Of a DNA stretch of 64,000 bases, positions 8,203 to 16,882 are shown piece by piece. The stretch comes from Gammaproteobacteria bacterium (GTDB lineage Bacteria > Pseudomonadota > Gammaproteobacteria > Pseudomonadales > Azotimanducaceae), in assembly GCA_030425195.1 (NCBI GenBank), contig JAUIAV010000018.1:1-64000 (forward strand), in the 5' to 3' direction. The position numbers were made by a program, and so were the translations under genes. The notes under the pieces were generated by a model, which made no database searches, was not told the origin of the DNA, and saw nothing but the letters and a program-made list of their open reading frames with translations. Position 1 is the stretch's first letter, and the number at the start of each line of letters is the position of its first letter.

Positions 8203-9653
8203 GCGGCCGACCGTTCCGGCACGAAGATCCCGTGGAACTGATGGGGCAGATGATGCGGCAGGCGCAGCCTGCCGATCAGGTCGAGAGGATCCTCGGCGCG
8301 AACAATCTGCAGCTCGCTCCTGTGCTGCCAGGCGTCATAGACCAGCTCCAGCAGATAGCCGTCGTCTTCCGAGGCCGAACCGGTTCGCGGTGCGAAGACC
8401 GGTTCTGAACCGTAACAGCCGGGCGGCAGCGTAACGAGCCGGCTGTTGCCGTCGAAGTCGATCTTCTGGAAGCCATTGAAAAAGCTGTCTGCCCCGTTGG
8501 GGATCGAACAGGCGGTGTAGGTCCAGGTCTGCCGGCTGCCGGTAAATCGGGGATTGAAGGTAGGGAACTCCGATTCGGTGTCCGTGACCCGCTCGGAGAC
8601 CACCGAGCCTGTCTTCAGGTTCAGCCGGTAACGGTTGTAGGTTCCCCCGCCGAACGTGGATTGCGGGTTGAACACGTCCGCCAGGCTGTCATTGGCCTCG
8701 AACTCGCCCGCAAACATGCCGTCGATCACGATCCCGTCGCCTTCCTCGAAGGCGTTGCCGAAGTGAATGATCGCGCCCGGGGCAGTCTCGAACTGACGCA
8801 CCACTTCAAGCCGCTCGAGATCCACCACGATGATCTTCATGGGTAGATCGCCGTCGAAGCGGATCAGATCGGAGATGCTGTTCAGCCCCAGGAGAAAGCG
8901 GCCCATGTTGCCGAAAACGATGCTGCCGACGAAGAAGATCCCGTAGCGATCGGACAGGGCGAAGTCGTGACAGAAAGGAAACCGGTCGATCACCACCCGG
9001 TTGCTGGCCGCCACCCGGCCCGAAGCATCGATACGGAACAGGTTGATGCAGGGCTGCGGCGGGTGCAGGCCCCGGCGCACGCTGCCCGAGCCGAAATTGA
9101 CGTAGTCACCCGACTTCGGATGGATCTTCCCGTGGGCACTGAACGTGCGTCCGAACAGGCCGCCGTCGTAGTCGAACTCGCCCAGGGTCTCGAGGCTCTC
9201 CGCATCCACTTCCCAGGGAAGGCCGCCTTCGTTCAACGCCAGCAGGTGCCCGGCGTGATAAACCACGGAGGTGTTGGCCGGACTCGGCGGCAGCCGGAAG
9301 GCGTTCTTCCACCAGCCGCCCGGGATCTGAGTGCCGAAACCCCGGAATCTGACCGCCTGCGCCTGGGTCTCCGCCAGATACTTAGGCGTCCTCACATAAC
9401 GGTTCCGGAAACGGGCCCTGCCACCGGCAAGCGAGAACACGCTGAGCATGCCGTCCCCGTCGAACCAGTGACCGTAGGGCAGGCCGCCGATTCTCTGGCG
9501 ACCCGGACCATTGCGGATGAAAGTCCCGTTCAGATCCGCAGGGATCTCGCCTTCGATCTCTTCGATCCAGTAGTCATGCTCTTCGTCCAGGTTCTCGAGC
9601 CCACCGTGACAGCCCGGCACCTCGTGGCCGCCGCTCCGGGCGGCCTGACTCAT
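8199..9653 (-). CDS. Carotenoid-cleavage-type oxygenase (RPE65/lignostilbene dioxygenase family)
   Basis: 484 residues, the usual length. Four iron-ligand histidines can be placed by motif: FSAHGKIHP (His174), FCHDFALS (His229), IIHFGNAFEE (His297) and QFHGIFVPE (His474). The opening GTFIRNGPGRQ and HWFDGDGML are family hallmarks. The enzyme cleaves a conjugated double bond with O2 to give two carbonyl products. Substrates in this family include carotenoids, apocarotenals and stilbenes, and sequence alone does not decide which applies here. Its start overlaps the P450 stop by four bases, so the two are co-translated. Carotenoid genes are encoded 14 kb away. Confidence 0.93.
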   Translation of the reverse strand: MSQAARSGGHEVPGCHGGLENLDEEHDYWIEEIEGEIPADLNGTFIRNGPGRQRIGGLPYGHWFDGDGMLSVFSLAGGRARFRNRYVRTPKYLAETQAQAVRFRGFGTQIPGGWWKNAFRLPPSPANTSVVYHAGHLLALNEGGLPWEVDAESLETLGEFDYDGGLFGRTFSAHGKIHPKSGDYVNFGSGSVRRGLHPPQPCINLFRIDASGRVAASNRVVIDRFPFCHDFALSDRYGIFFVGSIVFGNMGRFLLGLNSISDLIRFDGDLPMKIIVVDLERLEVVRQFETAPGAIIHFGNAFEEGDGIVIDGMFAGEFEANDSLADVFNPQSTFGGGTYNRYRLNLKTGSVVSERVTDTESEFPTFNPRFTGSRQTWTYTACSIPNGADSFFNGFQKIDFDGNSRLVTLPPGCYGSEPVFAPRTGSASEDDGYLLELVYDAWQHRSELQIVRAEDPLDLIGRLRLPHHLPHQFHGIFVPERSAA

Positions 9654-10867
9654 ACCCGCTCTCCCCGCACCCAGAACTCCGTCATACCGCGAAATGTGGG
9701 CACGCTCGCATATCGGAAGCCTCTGTCCGAATGCTCGAGGTTCGGATAGCGATCGAGCAATCCCAGAATAGCGACCTGAGCTTCAAGCCTGGCCAGGTGT
9801 GCGCCCAGACACAGGTGCCGACCGCCGCCGAACGCCTGGTGATGGGTGTCGGCGCGCTCGATGTCGAAGCGATCCGGATCCGGGTAGACGGCGGGATCCC
9901 GGTTCGCGGCCGCCAGTGAGGTGGACAGACTTTCTCCCTGGTGCACGGGGCAGCCGCCGAAATCGACTTCCCGGTTGGCGATACGGCCGGAGTTCGTCAC
10001 CGGCGAATCGAACCGGAGCATCTCCTCCACGGCGTTTTCGATGAGCGTCGGATCAGCCCGCAGCTTCGCCAGCTGATCCGGATGATCGAGCAACGCCTTC
10101 ATGCCGTTGCCGATCAGGTCCGTGGTGGTCACATTGCCGGCCACCAGCAGGAGATTGCACTGAGCGATGATCTCGGATTCCGCGAGCGTCTCTCCTTCCG
10201 CCTCCGCGCGGATCATGTCGGAGATCAGATCGCTGCCAGGATCTGCGCGACGTGCGGAGATTTCCCCGGCAAAGAAGGCGTTCAGCGCCTCACCCGCCTG
10301 CTGGCCGGCCTCCAGCTCTTCCGGGGAAGAAAAGGGATTGAAGGCGATCTTCACGGAGGTGTCGGACCATGCCTTGAAGGTCTCCACCTTGGATTCGTCG
10401 ATACCCAGCATGCGGGCGATGACGATCGTCGGAACCGGGCCGGCAAACTCCGCAATCAGGTCGAACTCGTCCGTTCCGATGCCGTCGAGCACGGCCTCCA
10501 CAGTCTCCTCAATCTGCGTCCGCCAGCGTTGCACGGCGGCGGGCGTGAAGGGTCTGCTCACCAGCATCCGCAGGCGCCGATGATCGGGCTCGTCCATGAG
10601 CAGCATGGACGGTTCCTCGTCACTGCTACCGAGGAATTCCCGGGTGAAAGTGCCCGGGTTGGCTTTCCGCGGGTCGCTCCAGAGGTCCTTGTCGCGCAGG
10701 ATCGCCTTTACGTCATCGTGGCTGGTGTACACGTAGCGGCCGAGTGCCTCATCGTGCAGAACGGGATTTCCGCTACGGAGTCGGGCCAGGATCGGATAGG
10801 GGTCGGAGCGGAAGGCTTCGTCCAGGGCCGTCAGCGCCACCCCTGTCGGCAGTTCGTCGTCACTCAT
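9650..10867 (-). CDS. Cytochrome P450
   Basis: 405 residues from ATG 10867; an in-frame GTG at 10897 would add ten residues. This is a soluble bacterial class I type. The heme loop FGGGRHLCLGAHLAR carries the proximal Cys (residue 353), and the ExxR pair is in EEMLRFDSP. The I-helix reads LVAGNVTTTD, so the acidic residue that usually precedes the conserved Thr (AGxE/DT) is Val. Electrons would come from ferredoxin partners not seen nearby. Overlap with the cleavage oxygenase suggests sequential oxidation of one substrate. Confidence 0.92.
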   Translation of the reverse strand: MSDDELPTGVALTALDEAFRSDPYPILARLRSGNPVLHDEALGRYVYTSHDDVKAILRDKDLWSDPRKANPGTFTREFLGSSDEEPSMLLMDEPDHRRLRMLVSRPFTPAAVQRWRTQIEETVEAVLDGIGTDEFDLIAEFAGPVPTIVIARMLGIDESKVETFKAWSDTSVKIAFNPFSSPEELEAGQQAGEALNAFFAGEISARRADPGSDLISDMIRAEAEGETLAESEIIAQCNLLLVAGNVTTTDLIGNGMKALLDHPDQLAKLRADPTLIENAVEEMLRFDSPVTNSGRIANREVDFGGCPVHQGESLSTSLAAANRDPAVYPDPDRFDIERADTHHQAFGGGRHLCLGAHLARLEAQVAILGLLDRYPNLEHSDRGFRYASVPTFRGMTEFWVRGERV

Positions 10868-10987
10868 CGCATGCTCGTCAGTCTCAGCCGGAATCACCGG
10901 ATACTAACCGCTTCCCGTCACGCTGTGGATATGCTGTCCGGCAGGCGGGCATCGGGATAAGATGGTGGCGATTCGTCAGGGCCGGAC
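10868..10987. other. Divergent intergenic region between P450 and Rieske oxygenase genes
   Basis: 120 bases separating two divergent oxygenase genes, so it must hold both promoters. A TAAGAT box at 10958-10963 could be a -10 for the plus-strand gene, but no convincing -35 precedes it. I could not assign a minus-strand promoter or a clear operator. Confidence 0.4.
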
Positions 10988-12220
10988 ATGGGCACCAGCA
11001 CCTCAACAACCGCCACGACCGCCAGAGCCCGGCTCATCGAGATGGCCCGGCACAACATGGCCGTCGTCGAATCCGGGACGCTGGAACAGGTTCCCGAAGT
11101 GATGCGCCTGCCAGCCGAGCGCTACTACGACGAGGACCGCTGGCGGCGGGAGATGGACCGGATTTTCAGGCGCATGCCGCTCATGCTGGCCATGAGCTGC
11201 GAGCTCAGAACCCCGGGCGACTTCAAAACCCTGGACGTCTGCGGCGTGCCTGTACTGATCGTCCGGACCGACTCCGGAGACGTTCGCGCCTTCATCAACT
11301 CCTGTTCCCATCGCGGCGCGGTGGTGGTGACAGAGTCGGCCGGCAACCGCAAACGCTTCACCTGCCCGTATCACGCCTGGACCTACGATCGCGACGGCAG
11401 TCTGGTCAGCGTTTATGCCGAGGACGACTTCGGCGGGATCGATAAGACGTGCCACGGATTGACAGCCCTCCCCACGGGGGAGCGGGCGGGTATGATCTGG
11501 GTAACCCTGGACCCGGACTCGCCGCTGTCCATCGACGCTTTCCTCTGTGGCTACGATCATCTGCTTGCACAGTTCGGCTTCGAATCCTGGGAGCTCTACG
11601 ACCAGAGGACCGTCATCGGACCGAACTGGAAGATCGCCTACGACGGGTACATGGATCTCTACCACCTGCCGATCCTGCACAGGAACACGTTCGGTTCGAA
11701 CATGCCGAATCAGGCGCTCTACTATGCCTGGGGACCGCATCAGCGGGTTTCCAGCCCGGATCCCGGCCTCAGCAGACTCGACGCGATCCCGGAAGACGAG
11801 TGGCCGGTTGAGCGGCTGCTCGGCAGTGTCTGGACCATCTTCCCCCATGTCTCCATCGCCTCGTTCGATGGCGGCGGCGGACGCGGGGTCATGATCAGCC
11901 AGCTGTTTCCGGGCGAGTCACCGCTCGAGTCCCGCACCGTGCAGAACTACCTGATGGCCGAGTTACCGCCGACTGAGGAGATGCGGAAAGCCGCGGACGA
12001 TCAGTTCAGGCTTCTGAAATACGTGGTTGAAGAAGAGGACTACGCCACGGGTCTCGCGCAACAGCGTGCGTTGAGGCATCGTCCAGGCGCGAACGTGCTG
12101 TTCGGCCGCAACGAGGGCGGCGGTCAGCATTTTCACCGCTTTCTCGACCGGCTGCTCGACACGGACGATTCCGATCTGCCGGCCCTGTTCCGATCCATGA
12201 CGACGGAGCAGGGCCGGTGA
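10988..12220 (+). CDS. Rieske non-heme iron oxygenase, alpha subunit
   Basis: 410 residues. The Rieske cluster ligands are CSHRG (Cys106, His108) and CPYHAW (Cys126, His129). The catalytic domain has NWKIAYDGYMDLYHLPILH, giving the bridging Asp223 and iron ligands His226 and His231; a third acidic ligand probably lies in EEEDYATG near residue 351. This is the ring-hydroxylating or demethylating oxygenase family, which acts in the cytoplasm and needs a reductase that is not visible in the window. It is followed by a hotdog thioesterase whose start overlaps its stop (GTGA). Confidence 0.92.
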   Translation: MGTSTSTTATTARARLIEMARHNMAVVESGTLEQVPEVMRLPAERYYDEDRWRREMDRIFRRMPLMLAMSCELRTPGDFKTLDVCGVPVLIVRTDSGDVRAFINSCSHRGAVVVTESAGNRKRFTCPYHAWTYDRDGSLVSVYAEDDFGGIDKTCHGLTALPTGERAGMIWVTLDPDSPLSIDAFLCGYDHLLAQFGFESWELYDQRTVIGPNWKIAYDGYMDLYHLPILHRNTFGSNMPNQALYYAWGPHQRVSSPDPGLSRLDAIPEDEWPVERLLGSVWTIFPHVSIASFDGGGGRGVMISQLFPGESPLESRTVQNYLMAELPPTEEMRKAADDQFRLLKYVVEEEDYATGLAQQRALRHRPGANVLFGRNEGGGQHFHRFLDRLLDTDDSDLPALFRSMTTEQGR

Positions 12221-12594
12221 CCACATTCGACCGCCACATCGATATGGAGCCCATCGACCCGGAACATCCGACCGTCGGCGAAGCACGGATCGTCATCCGG
12301 CCCCATCACTGCAACCCGACCGGCAACATCAACGGAGGCGTGATCATCTCCCTGGCCGACAACATCTCCACGGGTGCGGCGAACCACGCCTACTTCGATA
12401 AGACGGGTGAGCAGAAATTCATGGTCGGCATCGACCTGCACGCGGCCATGCTGGCCAATCAGCAGGGCGGCACCATCCGCGGCTACGCCCGGCCGGTACG
12501 GGTGGGGCGAAGGGTGACCGTCATCCGTACGGAAGTGCTGGGCGAAGACGACCGGCTGCTGGCGGTGGTGACCACGACGCACGTACCCACCTGA
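12217..12594 (+). CDS. PaaI-type hotdog thioesterase
   Basis: 125 residues, a typical single hotdog domain. The motif HHCNPTGNINGGVIISLADN corresponds to the HxxxxxxHGG region of PaaI thioesterases, with Asn-Gly-Gly where His-Gly-Gly is more usual. It should hydrolyse acyl- or aryl-CoA thioesters. GTG start, overlapping the Rieske oxygenase stop. The context suggests release of a CoA intermediate during degradation of the oxygenase product, but this is inferred. Confidence 0.82.
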   Translation: MTTFDRHIDMEPIDPEHPTVGEARIVIRPHHCNPTGNINGGVIISLADNISTGAANHAYFDKTGEQKFMVGIDLHAAMLANQQGGTIRGYARPVRVGRRVTVIRTEVLGEDDRLLAVVTTTHVPT

Positions 12595-12606
12595 GCCCGG
12601 AACCGG

Positions 12607-13263
12607 TCAGGCCAGACTGGCCTCAATGGCGGCAATGTAAGCAGCCCGGAGATCGCGCTTGTTCTGCGCGTAGGGTCCCGCCGGCAGCTCGGCGAGCGCT
12701 CTGGCCTCTGCGATCGCACCATCCAAGACCTGATCAGGCGGCAGCACCCGGTCGAGGAAACCGGCTGCGACCGCGCCGTCCGGGTCGAAGAGCTGAGCCT
12801 GAACATAGGCCCGGGTCTGATGCCGGGGGTCGATTCTCGCCCTGGCCAGCTCCTGCCCGAACACCGGAAATGCCATGCCGATGGCCGTTTCGTTCAGACC
12901 GATCTTGAAGTCTCCCGCTGCGCCGATCCGGTTGTCCGCCGCCAGCAGCATGAAACCGCCCGCCGCAATGGCATGCCCCGTGCACGCAACCAGAAGCGGC
13001 TGCGGGTGCGCGAACATCCTGAGAAACATTTTCGCGCCCCGGCCGACCAGCTTCGACGCCGCGTCGGCGCCTTTCTGCATTTCCTTGAGGTCGAAGCCGG
13101 CGGAGAAGACCCCTTCCCTGCCGTGCAGGATCAGAGCCCCTGCATCCCGTTCGGACTTGGTGAGCGCCTCGTCCACCGCATCCATCAACTGATAGCCGAC
13201 CGCATTGGCCTTGCCGTCGTCGAGGTGGAGCACGGCAACGGAATCCAGCTGTTCGTACTTCAT
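12607..13263 (-). CDS. Enoyl-CoA hydratase/isomerase family protein (crotonase)
   Basis: 218 residues from ATG 13263, shorter than the usual 255-260. Crotonase signatures: REGVFSAGFDLKE (oxyanion and CoA pocket), GHAIAAGGFMLLAAD and FKIGLNETAIGM, where Glu in NET can serve as a catalytic residue. The reaction (hydration, isomerisation or hydrolysis of an acyl-CoA) cannot be fixed by sequence. I start it at 13263 because homology begins there with MKYEQLDSVAVLHLDD; the longer frame is not protein-like. Transcribed away from the ion-channel-like gene. Confidence 0.85.
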   Translation of the reverse strand: MKYEQLDSVAVLHLDDGKANAVGYQLMDAVDEALTKSERDAGALILHGREGVFSAGFDLKEMQKGADAASKLVGRGAKMFLRMFAHPQPLLVACTGHAIAAGGFMLLAADNRIGAAGDFKIGLNETAIGMAFPVFGQELARARIDPRHQTRAYVQAQLFDPDGAVAAGFLDRVLPPDQVLDGAIAEARALAELPAGPYAQNKRDLRAAYIAAIEASLA

Positions 13264-13348
13264 GATCGGGTCTTCCGGAAAAAGCCGCACTTCAGCGGCG
13301 CAAGCCGCACCTTGGCGCAAGGTCCTGGTTTGTGCAACCCTGCGCGCC

Positions 13349-14641
13349 GTGAAAACGACAGCTCCTCCACAGCCTGCCGTCGACAGAACGGCCACAGCCC
13401 GGACCCGGCGCTTGCGGATCAACTGGCGCTGGACCGCCGCCATCCTCCTGTATGCAGCCGGTTTCGGCGGACTGCTGATGGGGGTGGGCCTCTCGGAGCG
13501 TCCTGAGGCTGGCGACGCAGGCCTTCTCACCAAGGCCTACTACACCCTCGGTCTGTTCGTGGTGGGCGGCCTGGACCTGGGTGTGCCTGCGGGTGGGCCC
13601 GCCATCGGCCGGGGCATGCTGTGGCTCGCCTACTTCGGCTGCCCGCTGCTCATGGCTTCCGCCGTCATCGAGGCCGTGCTCCGGGTCATGCGCCCCGGCC
13701 GCTGGCAGCTTCGGCGCCTGAGCGATCACATCATCATCGTTGGTTCCGGCGATCTGACCACGAGCTTTCTGCGCATGTTCCGAGGCCATCTCGTGCGCAC
13801 GCCGATCGTGGTGGTGGACGAGGCCATCGAGGAGGTTCGCGAAGACGAACTCACTCAGCGTTTCGGCGTGACCGTGGTGACCGGCGACATCACGCACCGC
13901 TTTCTCCAGCACGAGCTGCGCCTGCACGAGACACTGCAGCTGGTGTTCCTCGGCGACAATGACTTTCAGGCCTACGAAGCTGCAAGCAAGGTGCTGAACG
14001 AGTTTCCCGCGCTCGGCTCCCGGATCATCCTCCACTGCCACAACCTGCGCTTCATGCGCTCCATGCAGGATACGTCCGTGGCCCGGCTCTGCACCACATT
14101 CAACTCCTATCACCTGGCCGCCCAGGCTCTGGTACGCAACGAGCTGCTGAGTCAGTTCCAGAGAACCGAGCAGCGGGACCTGGTGATCATCGCCGGCTTC
14201 GGCCGGTTCGGTCAGACCATCATGGAAGAGCTGGAGGCCGTCGCCGACGAAATCGAAAAAGTCTTCATCATCGATATCGATGCGGACCGGCGGATGCTGG
14301 TGGCCGAAGAGCAGCAGCGGCTGCAGGGCACCTACGAGCGTATCGTCCTGCAGGGCGACATCTCACATCCCGAGGTCTGGCGGCGGCTGACGGATCAGGC
14401 GGATCTGTCACGCGCTCACCCGACCATTCTGCTGGGTACCGGGCGGGCCGAGGACAATCTGCGCACCGCGCTCTGGCTGAAACGCAAATACCCCAATGCC
14501 CTGGTCTTCGCCCGGACCAACGACACGTCCCGCCTGGCCGAGGAAGTCGGCGCGGAGCACGACATCGAAGCCTTCAGCATCCGGCAGCTGGTGGAAGACA
14601 GCATTCCGACCACCTGGCTGCCAGCCACCCACCGGTCCTGA
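13349..14641 (+). CDS. Ion-channel-like membrane protein with two TrkA-N (RCK) domains
   Basis: 430 residues from GTG 13349; ATG 13262 is possible but would overlap the divergent gene's start. Two or three hydrophobic segments (about residues 25-115) precede a Rossmann repeat opening HIIIVGSGDLTTSF and a second one opening DLVIIAGFGRFGQTIMEEL. This is the layout of potassium channels with two cytoplasmic RCK domains. The loop between the membrane segments reads LGLFVVGGLDLG, however, with no T-V-G-Y-G selectivity filter. It may be a related, non-potassium-selective or regulatory protein. No operon partner. Confidence 0.72.
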   Translation: MKTTAPPQPAVDRTATARTRRLRINWRWTAAILLYAAGFGGLLMGVGLSERPEAGDAGLLTKAYYTLGLFVVGGLDLGVPAGGPAIGRGMLWLAYFGCPLLMASAVIEAVLRVMRPGRWQLRRLSDHIIIVGSGDLTTSFLRMFRGHLVRTPIVVVDEAIEEVREDELTQRFGVTVVTGDITHRFLQHELRLHETLQLVFLGDNDFQAYEAASKVLNEFPALGSRIILHCHNLRFMRSMQDTSVARLCTTFNSYHLAAQALVRNELLSQFQRTEQRDLVIIAGFGRFGQTIMEELEAVADEIEKVFIIDIDADRRMLVAEEQQRLQGTYERIVLQGDISHPEVWRRLTDQADLSRAHPTILLGTGRAEDNLRTALWLKRKYPNALVFARTNDTSRLAEEVGAEHDIEAFSIRQLVEDSIPTTWLPATHRS

Positions 14642-14648
14642 TCAGGCG

Positions 14649-16760
14649 CTACCCCTGCAGCGAGGCGAAGCCTTTGCCTTCCGCCACCAGCTTCTCGAGC
14701 AGCGGCGCCGGCTTCCAGGCATCGCCGCCGTAGATATCACCGAACCGTCTGATGTCCGCGAGCACGTTGTCGAGCCCCTGCTGATCCGCCCAGAACATGG
14801 GCCCGCCGGTGACTTCAGGGAAGCCATAGCCATTGATGTAGACGATGTCGATGTCGCACGGCCGCAGGGCGATGCCTTCTTCGAGGATCCGGGCGCCTTC
14901 GTTGATGAGCGGATAGAGACAGCGCTTCAGCACTTCCTCGTCGTCGATATCGCGCCGTTCGATGCCGAGCTCGGCCGACGTCTGCTCGACGATCTCGACC
15001 ACCTCCGGATCGGGCTGGCCCGCCCGGCTGCCTTCCGGATAGATGTAGTAGCCGCGCGACGTCTTCTGTCCGAACCGTTCGAGCTCACAGAGCTTGTCCG
15101 CGACCCGGGCCGTGATGGGCACGTCCTCCGGCGCCACACCGGCGAGCTTGCGGGCCCGCCAGCCCAGATCCAGACCCACCAGATCGTTCATCTGAAACGG
15201 CCCCATGGGCATGCCGAAGGCGTTCATCACGCTGTCCACCTGATAGGGCGTCGCACCCTGCAGAATGATCTCGCCCGCCTGGCGCGTGTACTGGCCGAGC
15301 ATGCGATTGCCGATGAAACCGGGCGCATTGCCGGAGAGCACGGCGATCTTGTTCAGCGTCCGGCCGAGCTTCATCACCGTTGCAATCACGTCCGCTGCCG
15401 TCTTTTCGCCACGGACCACCTCGAGCAGGCGCATCACGTTGGCCGGAGAAAAGAAATGCATGCCGATCACGTCGCCTGGGCGTCCCGTGGACTCCGCCAT
15501 CTTGTCGACGTCGAGACCCGAGGTGTTGCTGGCCAGGATGGCGCCGCCTTTGGCCACCTTGTCGAGCTTACCGAAGATCTCGCATTTCAGATCCAGGTTC
15601 TCGTAAACCGCTTCAACGATCACGTCGGCCGTGCCGAGATCCTCATAGCTCGTGGTGCCCGTGAGCAGGCTCATGCGCTTGTCCACCTCCGCTTCCGTCA
15701 TACGGCCGCGGCTCACCTGTATGTCGTAGTTGCGCCTGATCACGCCGAGACCCTTCTCGAGGGCTTCTTCGTTCATCTCCAGCACGGTGACAGGGATGCC
15801 CACGTTGGCAAACGACATGGAGATGCCGCCGCCCATGGTCCCGCAGCCGATCACGGCCGCGGAGGCCACCTCGCGCAGCGGCGTGTCCCTGGGGATGTCC
15901 GGAATCTTCGCCACTTCCCGCTCGGAGAAGAACAGGTGGATGAGGGCTGCACGCTGGGGATGCTGCATGCACTTCGCGAAGCATTCAGCCTCGACTTTCA
16001 TACCGGCGTCGAAGTCTCCCAGATTCACGGCGGCTTCCACGCACTGGATGATCATCTCCGGCGCGAAACGTCCCCGCATCCTGCGGGCTGCCTGGGTTCG
16101 GGCATCGGCGAAGATCTGGTCGTTACCCCGGTCGGCTTCGACTTTCCCCGATTCGTCGCGGATCTTGCGGGTTTTCCCGCCGTCGGCGAGCACCTGTTTT
16201 GCGAACGCGATGGCACCTTCCACCACGTCACCCTCGATCACGTCGTCGACGATGCCCAGCGCCTCTGCCTGGGGGGCCGGGATGGGATCACCCGAGAGTA
16301 TGAAACCGAGCGCCTTCTCCGCACCGATCAGCCGGGGTAGCCGCTGGGTACCGCCGGCACCGGGCAGGAGTCCGAGCTTCACTTCCGGCAGGCCCACCGG
16401 GGCGGTTGGCGCCGCCACCCGGTAATCACAGCACAGCGCCACCTCCAGGCCGCCGCCGAACGCCGTGCCGTTGATGGCGGCGACGATGGGCTTGCTGCTG
16501 CCCTCCATCATCACCAGCGCTTCCTGAAGTCCCACGGCGGACTCCGCACCACCCCCGAACTCGGAAATATCCGCACCGGCGATGAAAGCGCGTCCTGCGC
16601 CGGTGAGGACGATGGCCTCCACCGAGTCGTCCGCAAGCGCTTTCTGAACACCGTCGTAGAGACCCTGCCGGACGCCGCTGGAGAGCGGATTGACGGGCGG
16701 ATTATCTACCGTCATCAATGCGATGTTGCCCCGGGTTTCGTAGTGAACGGTGCCTTTCAT
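14649..16760 (-). CDS. Bifunctional enoyl-CoA hydratase / 3-hydroxyacyl-CoA dehydrogenase (FadB/FadJ-like)
   Basis: 703 residues. The crotonase domain covers about 1-200, with paired acids in FGGGLEVALCCDY and GLPEVKLGLLPGAGG. The NAD-binding domain starts near 290 with AAVIGCGTMGGGISMSFANVG and is followed by ASNTSGLDVDKMA. The HAD active site is HFFSPANVMRLLEVV, and two C-terminal HAD domains follow. It catalyses two successive steps of fatty acid beta-oxidation. No thiolase gene is adjacent, so the partner lies elsewhere. The leader upstream contains a hairpin with a T-run and a palindrome (described separately). Confidence 0.93.
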   Translation of the reverse strand: MKGTVHYETRGNIALMTVDNPPVNPLSSGVRQGLYDGVQKALADDSVEAIVLTGAGRAFIAGADISEFGGGAESAVGLQEALVMMEGSSKPIVAAINGTAFGGGLEVALCCDYRVAAPTAPVGLPEVKLGLLPGAGGTQRLPRLIGAEKALGFILSGDPIPAPQAEALGIVDDVIEGDVVEGAIAFAKQVLADGGKTRKIRDESGKVEADRGNDQIFADARTQAARRMRGRFAPEMIIQCVEAAVNLGDFDAGMKVEAECFAKCMQHPQRAALIHLFFSEREVAKIPDIPRDTPLREVASAAVIGCGTMGGGISMSFANVGIPVTVLEMNEEALEKGLGVIRRNYDIQVSRGRMTEAEVDKRMSLLTGTTSYEDLGTADVIVEAVYENLDLKCEIFGKLDKVAKGGAILASNTSGLDVDKMAESTGRPGDVIGMHFFSPANVMRLLEVVRGEKTAADVIATVMKLGRTLNKIAVLSGNAPGFIGNRMLGQYTRQAGEIILQGATPYQVDSVMNAFGMPMGPFQMNDLVGLDLGWRARKLAGVAPEDVPITARVADKLCELERFGQKTSRGYYIYPEGSRAGQPDPEVVEIVEQTSAELGIERRDIDDEEVLKRCLYPLINEGARILEEGIALRPCDIDIVYINGYGFPEVTGGPMFWADQQGLDNVLADIRRFGDIYGGDAWKPAPLLEKLVAEGKGFASLQG

Positions 16761-16882
16761 GGTGTCCCCAATGCGAAAAAAAGAGGCCGAGTATGCCTCG
16801 CCGTTAGGGGATTCGCTATCCGTGCTTTAGGATAGCGCCCAGATTCCAGGGCAGAACCTGCCCCGAGCCTGGAGAGCACCGT
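16761..16882. promoter_or_regulatory. Divergent regulatory region rich in inverted repeats
   Basis: 122 bases between the beta-oxidation gene (minus) and the DUF3617 gene (plus). Three inverted repeats are visible. A perfect palindrome, CGCTATCC / GGATAGCG with an 8-base loop, lies at 16814-16837. GGGCAG / CTGCCC with a 3-base loop lies at 16849-16863 in the plus-strand leader. GAGGC / GCCTC at 16783-16799 is followed on the minus strand by seven T (16782-16776), resembling a weak intrinsic terminator about 15 bases before the ATG at 16760. The palindrome is a good operator candidate. It does not match the GAAAC-N4-GTTTC site of PsrA. Confidence 0.45.

Noticed and set aside
12607-13533. Longer crotonase reading from 13533
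   Set aside because: The extra 90 residues overlap the divergent channel-like gene and precede the conserved start at 13263.
14496-16340. 614-codon frame antisense to the FadB-like gene
   Set aside because: His/Arg-rich shadow frame opposite a clearly functional gene in a GC-rich genome.
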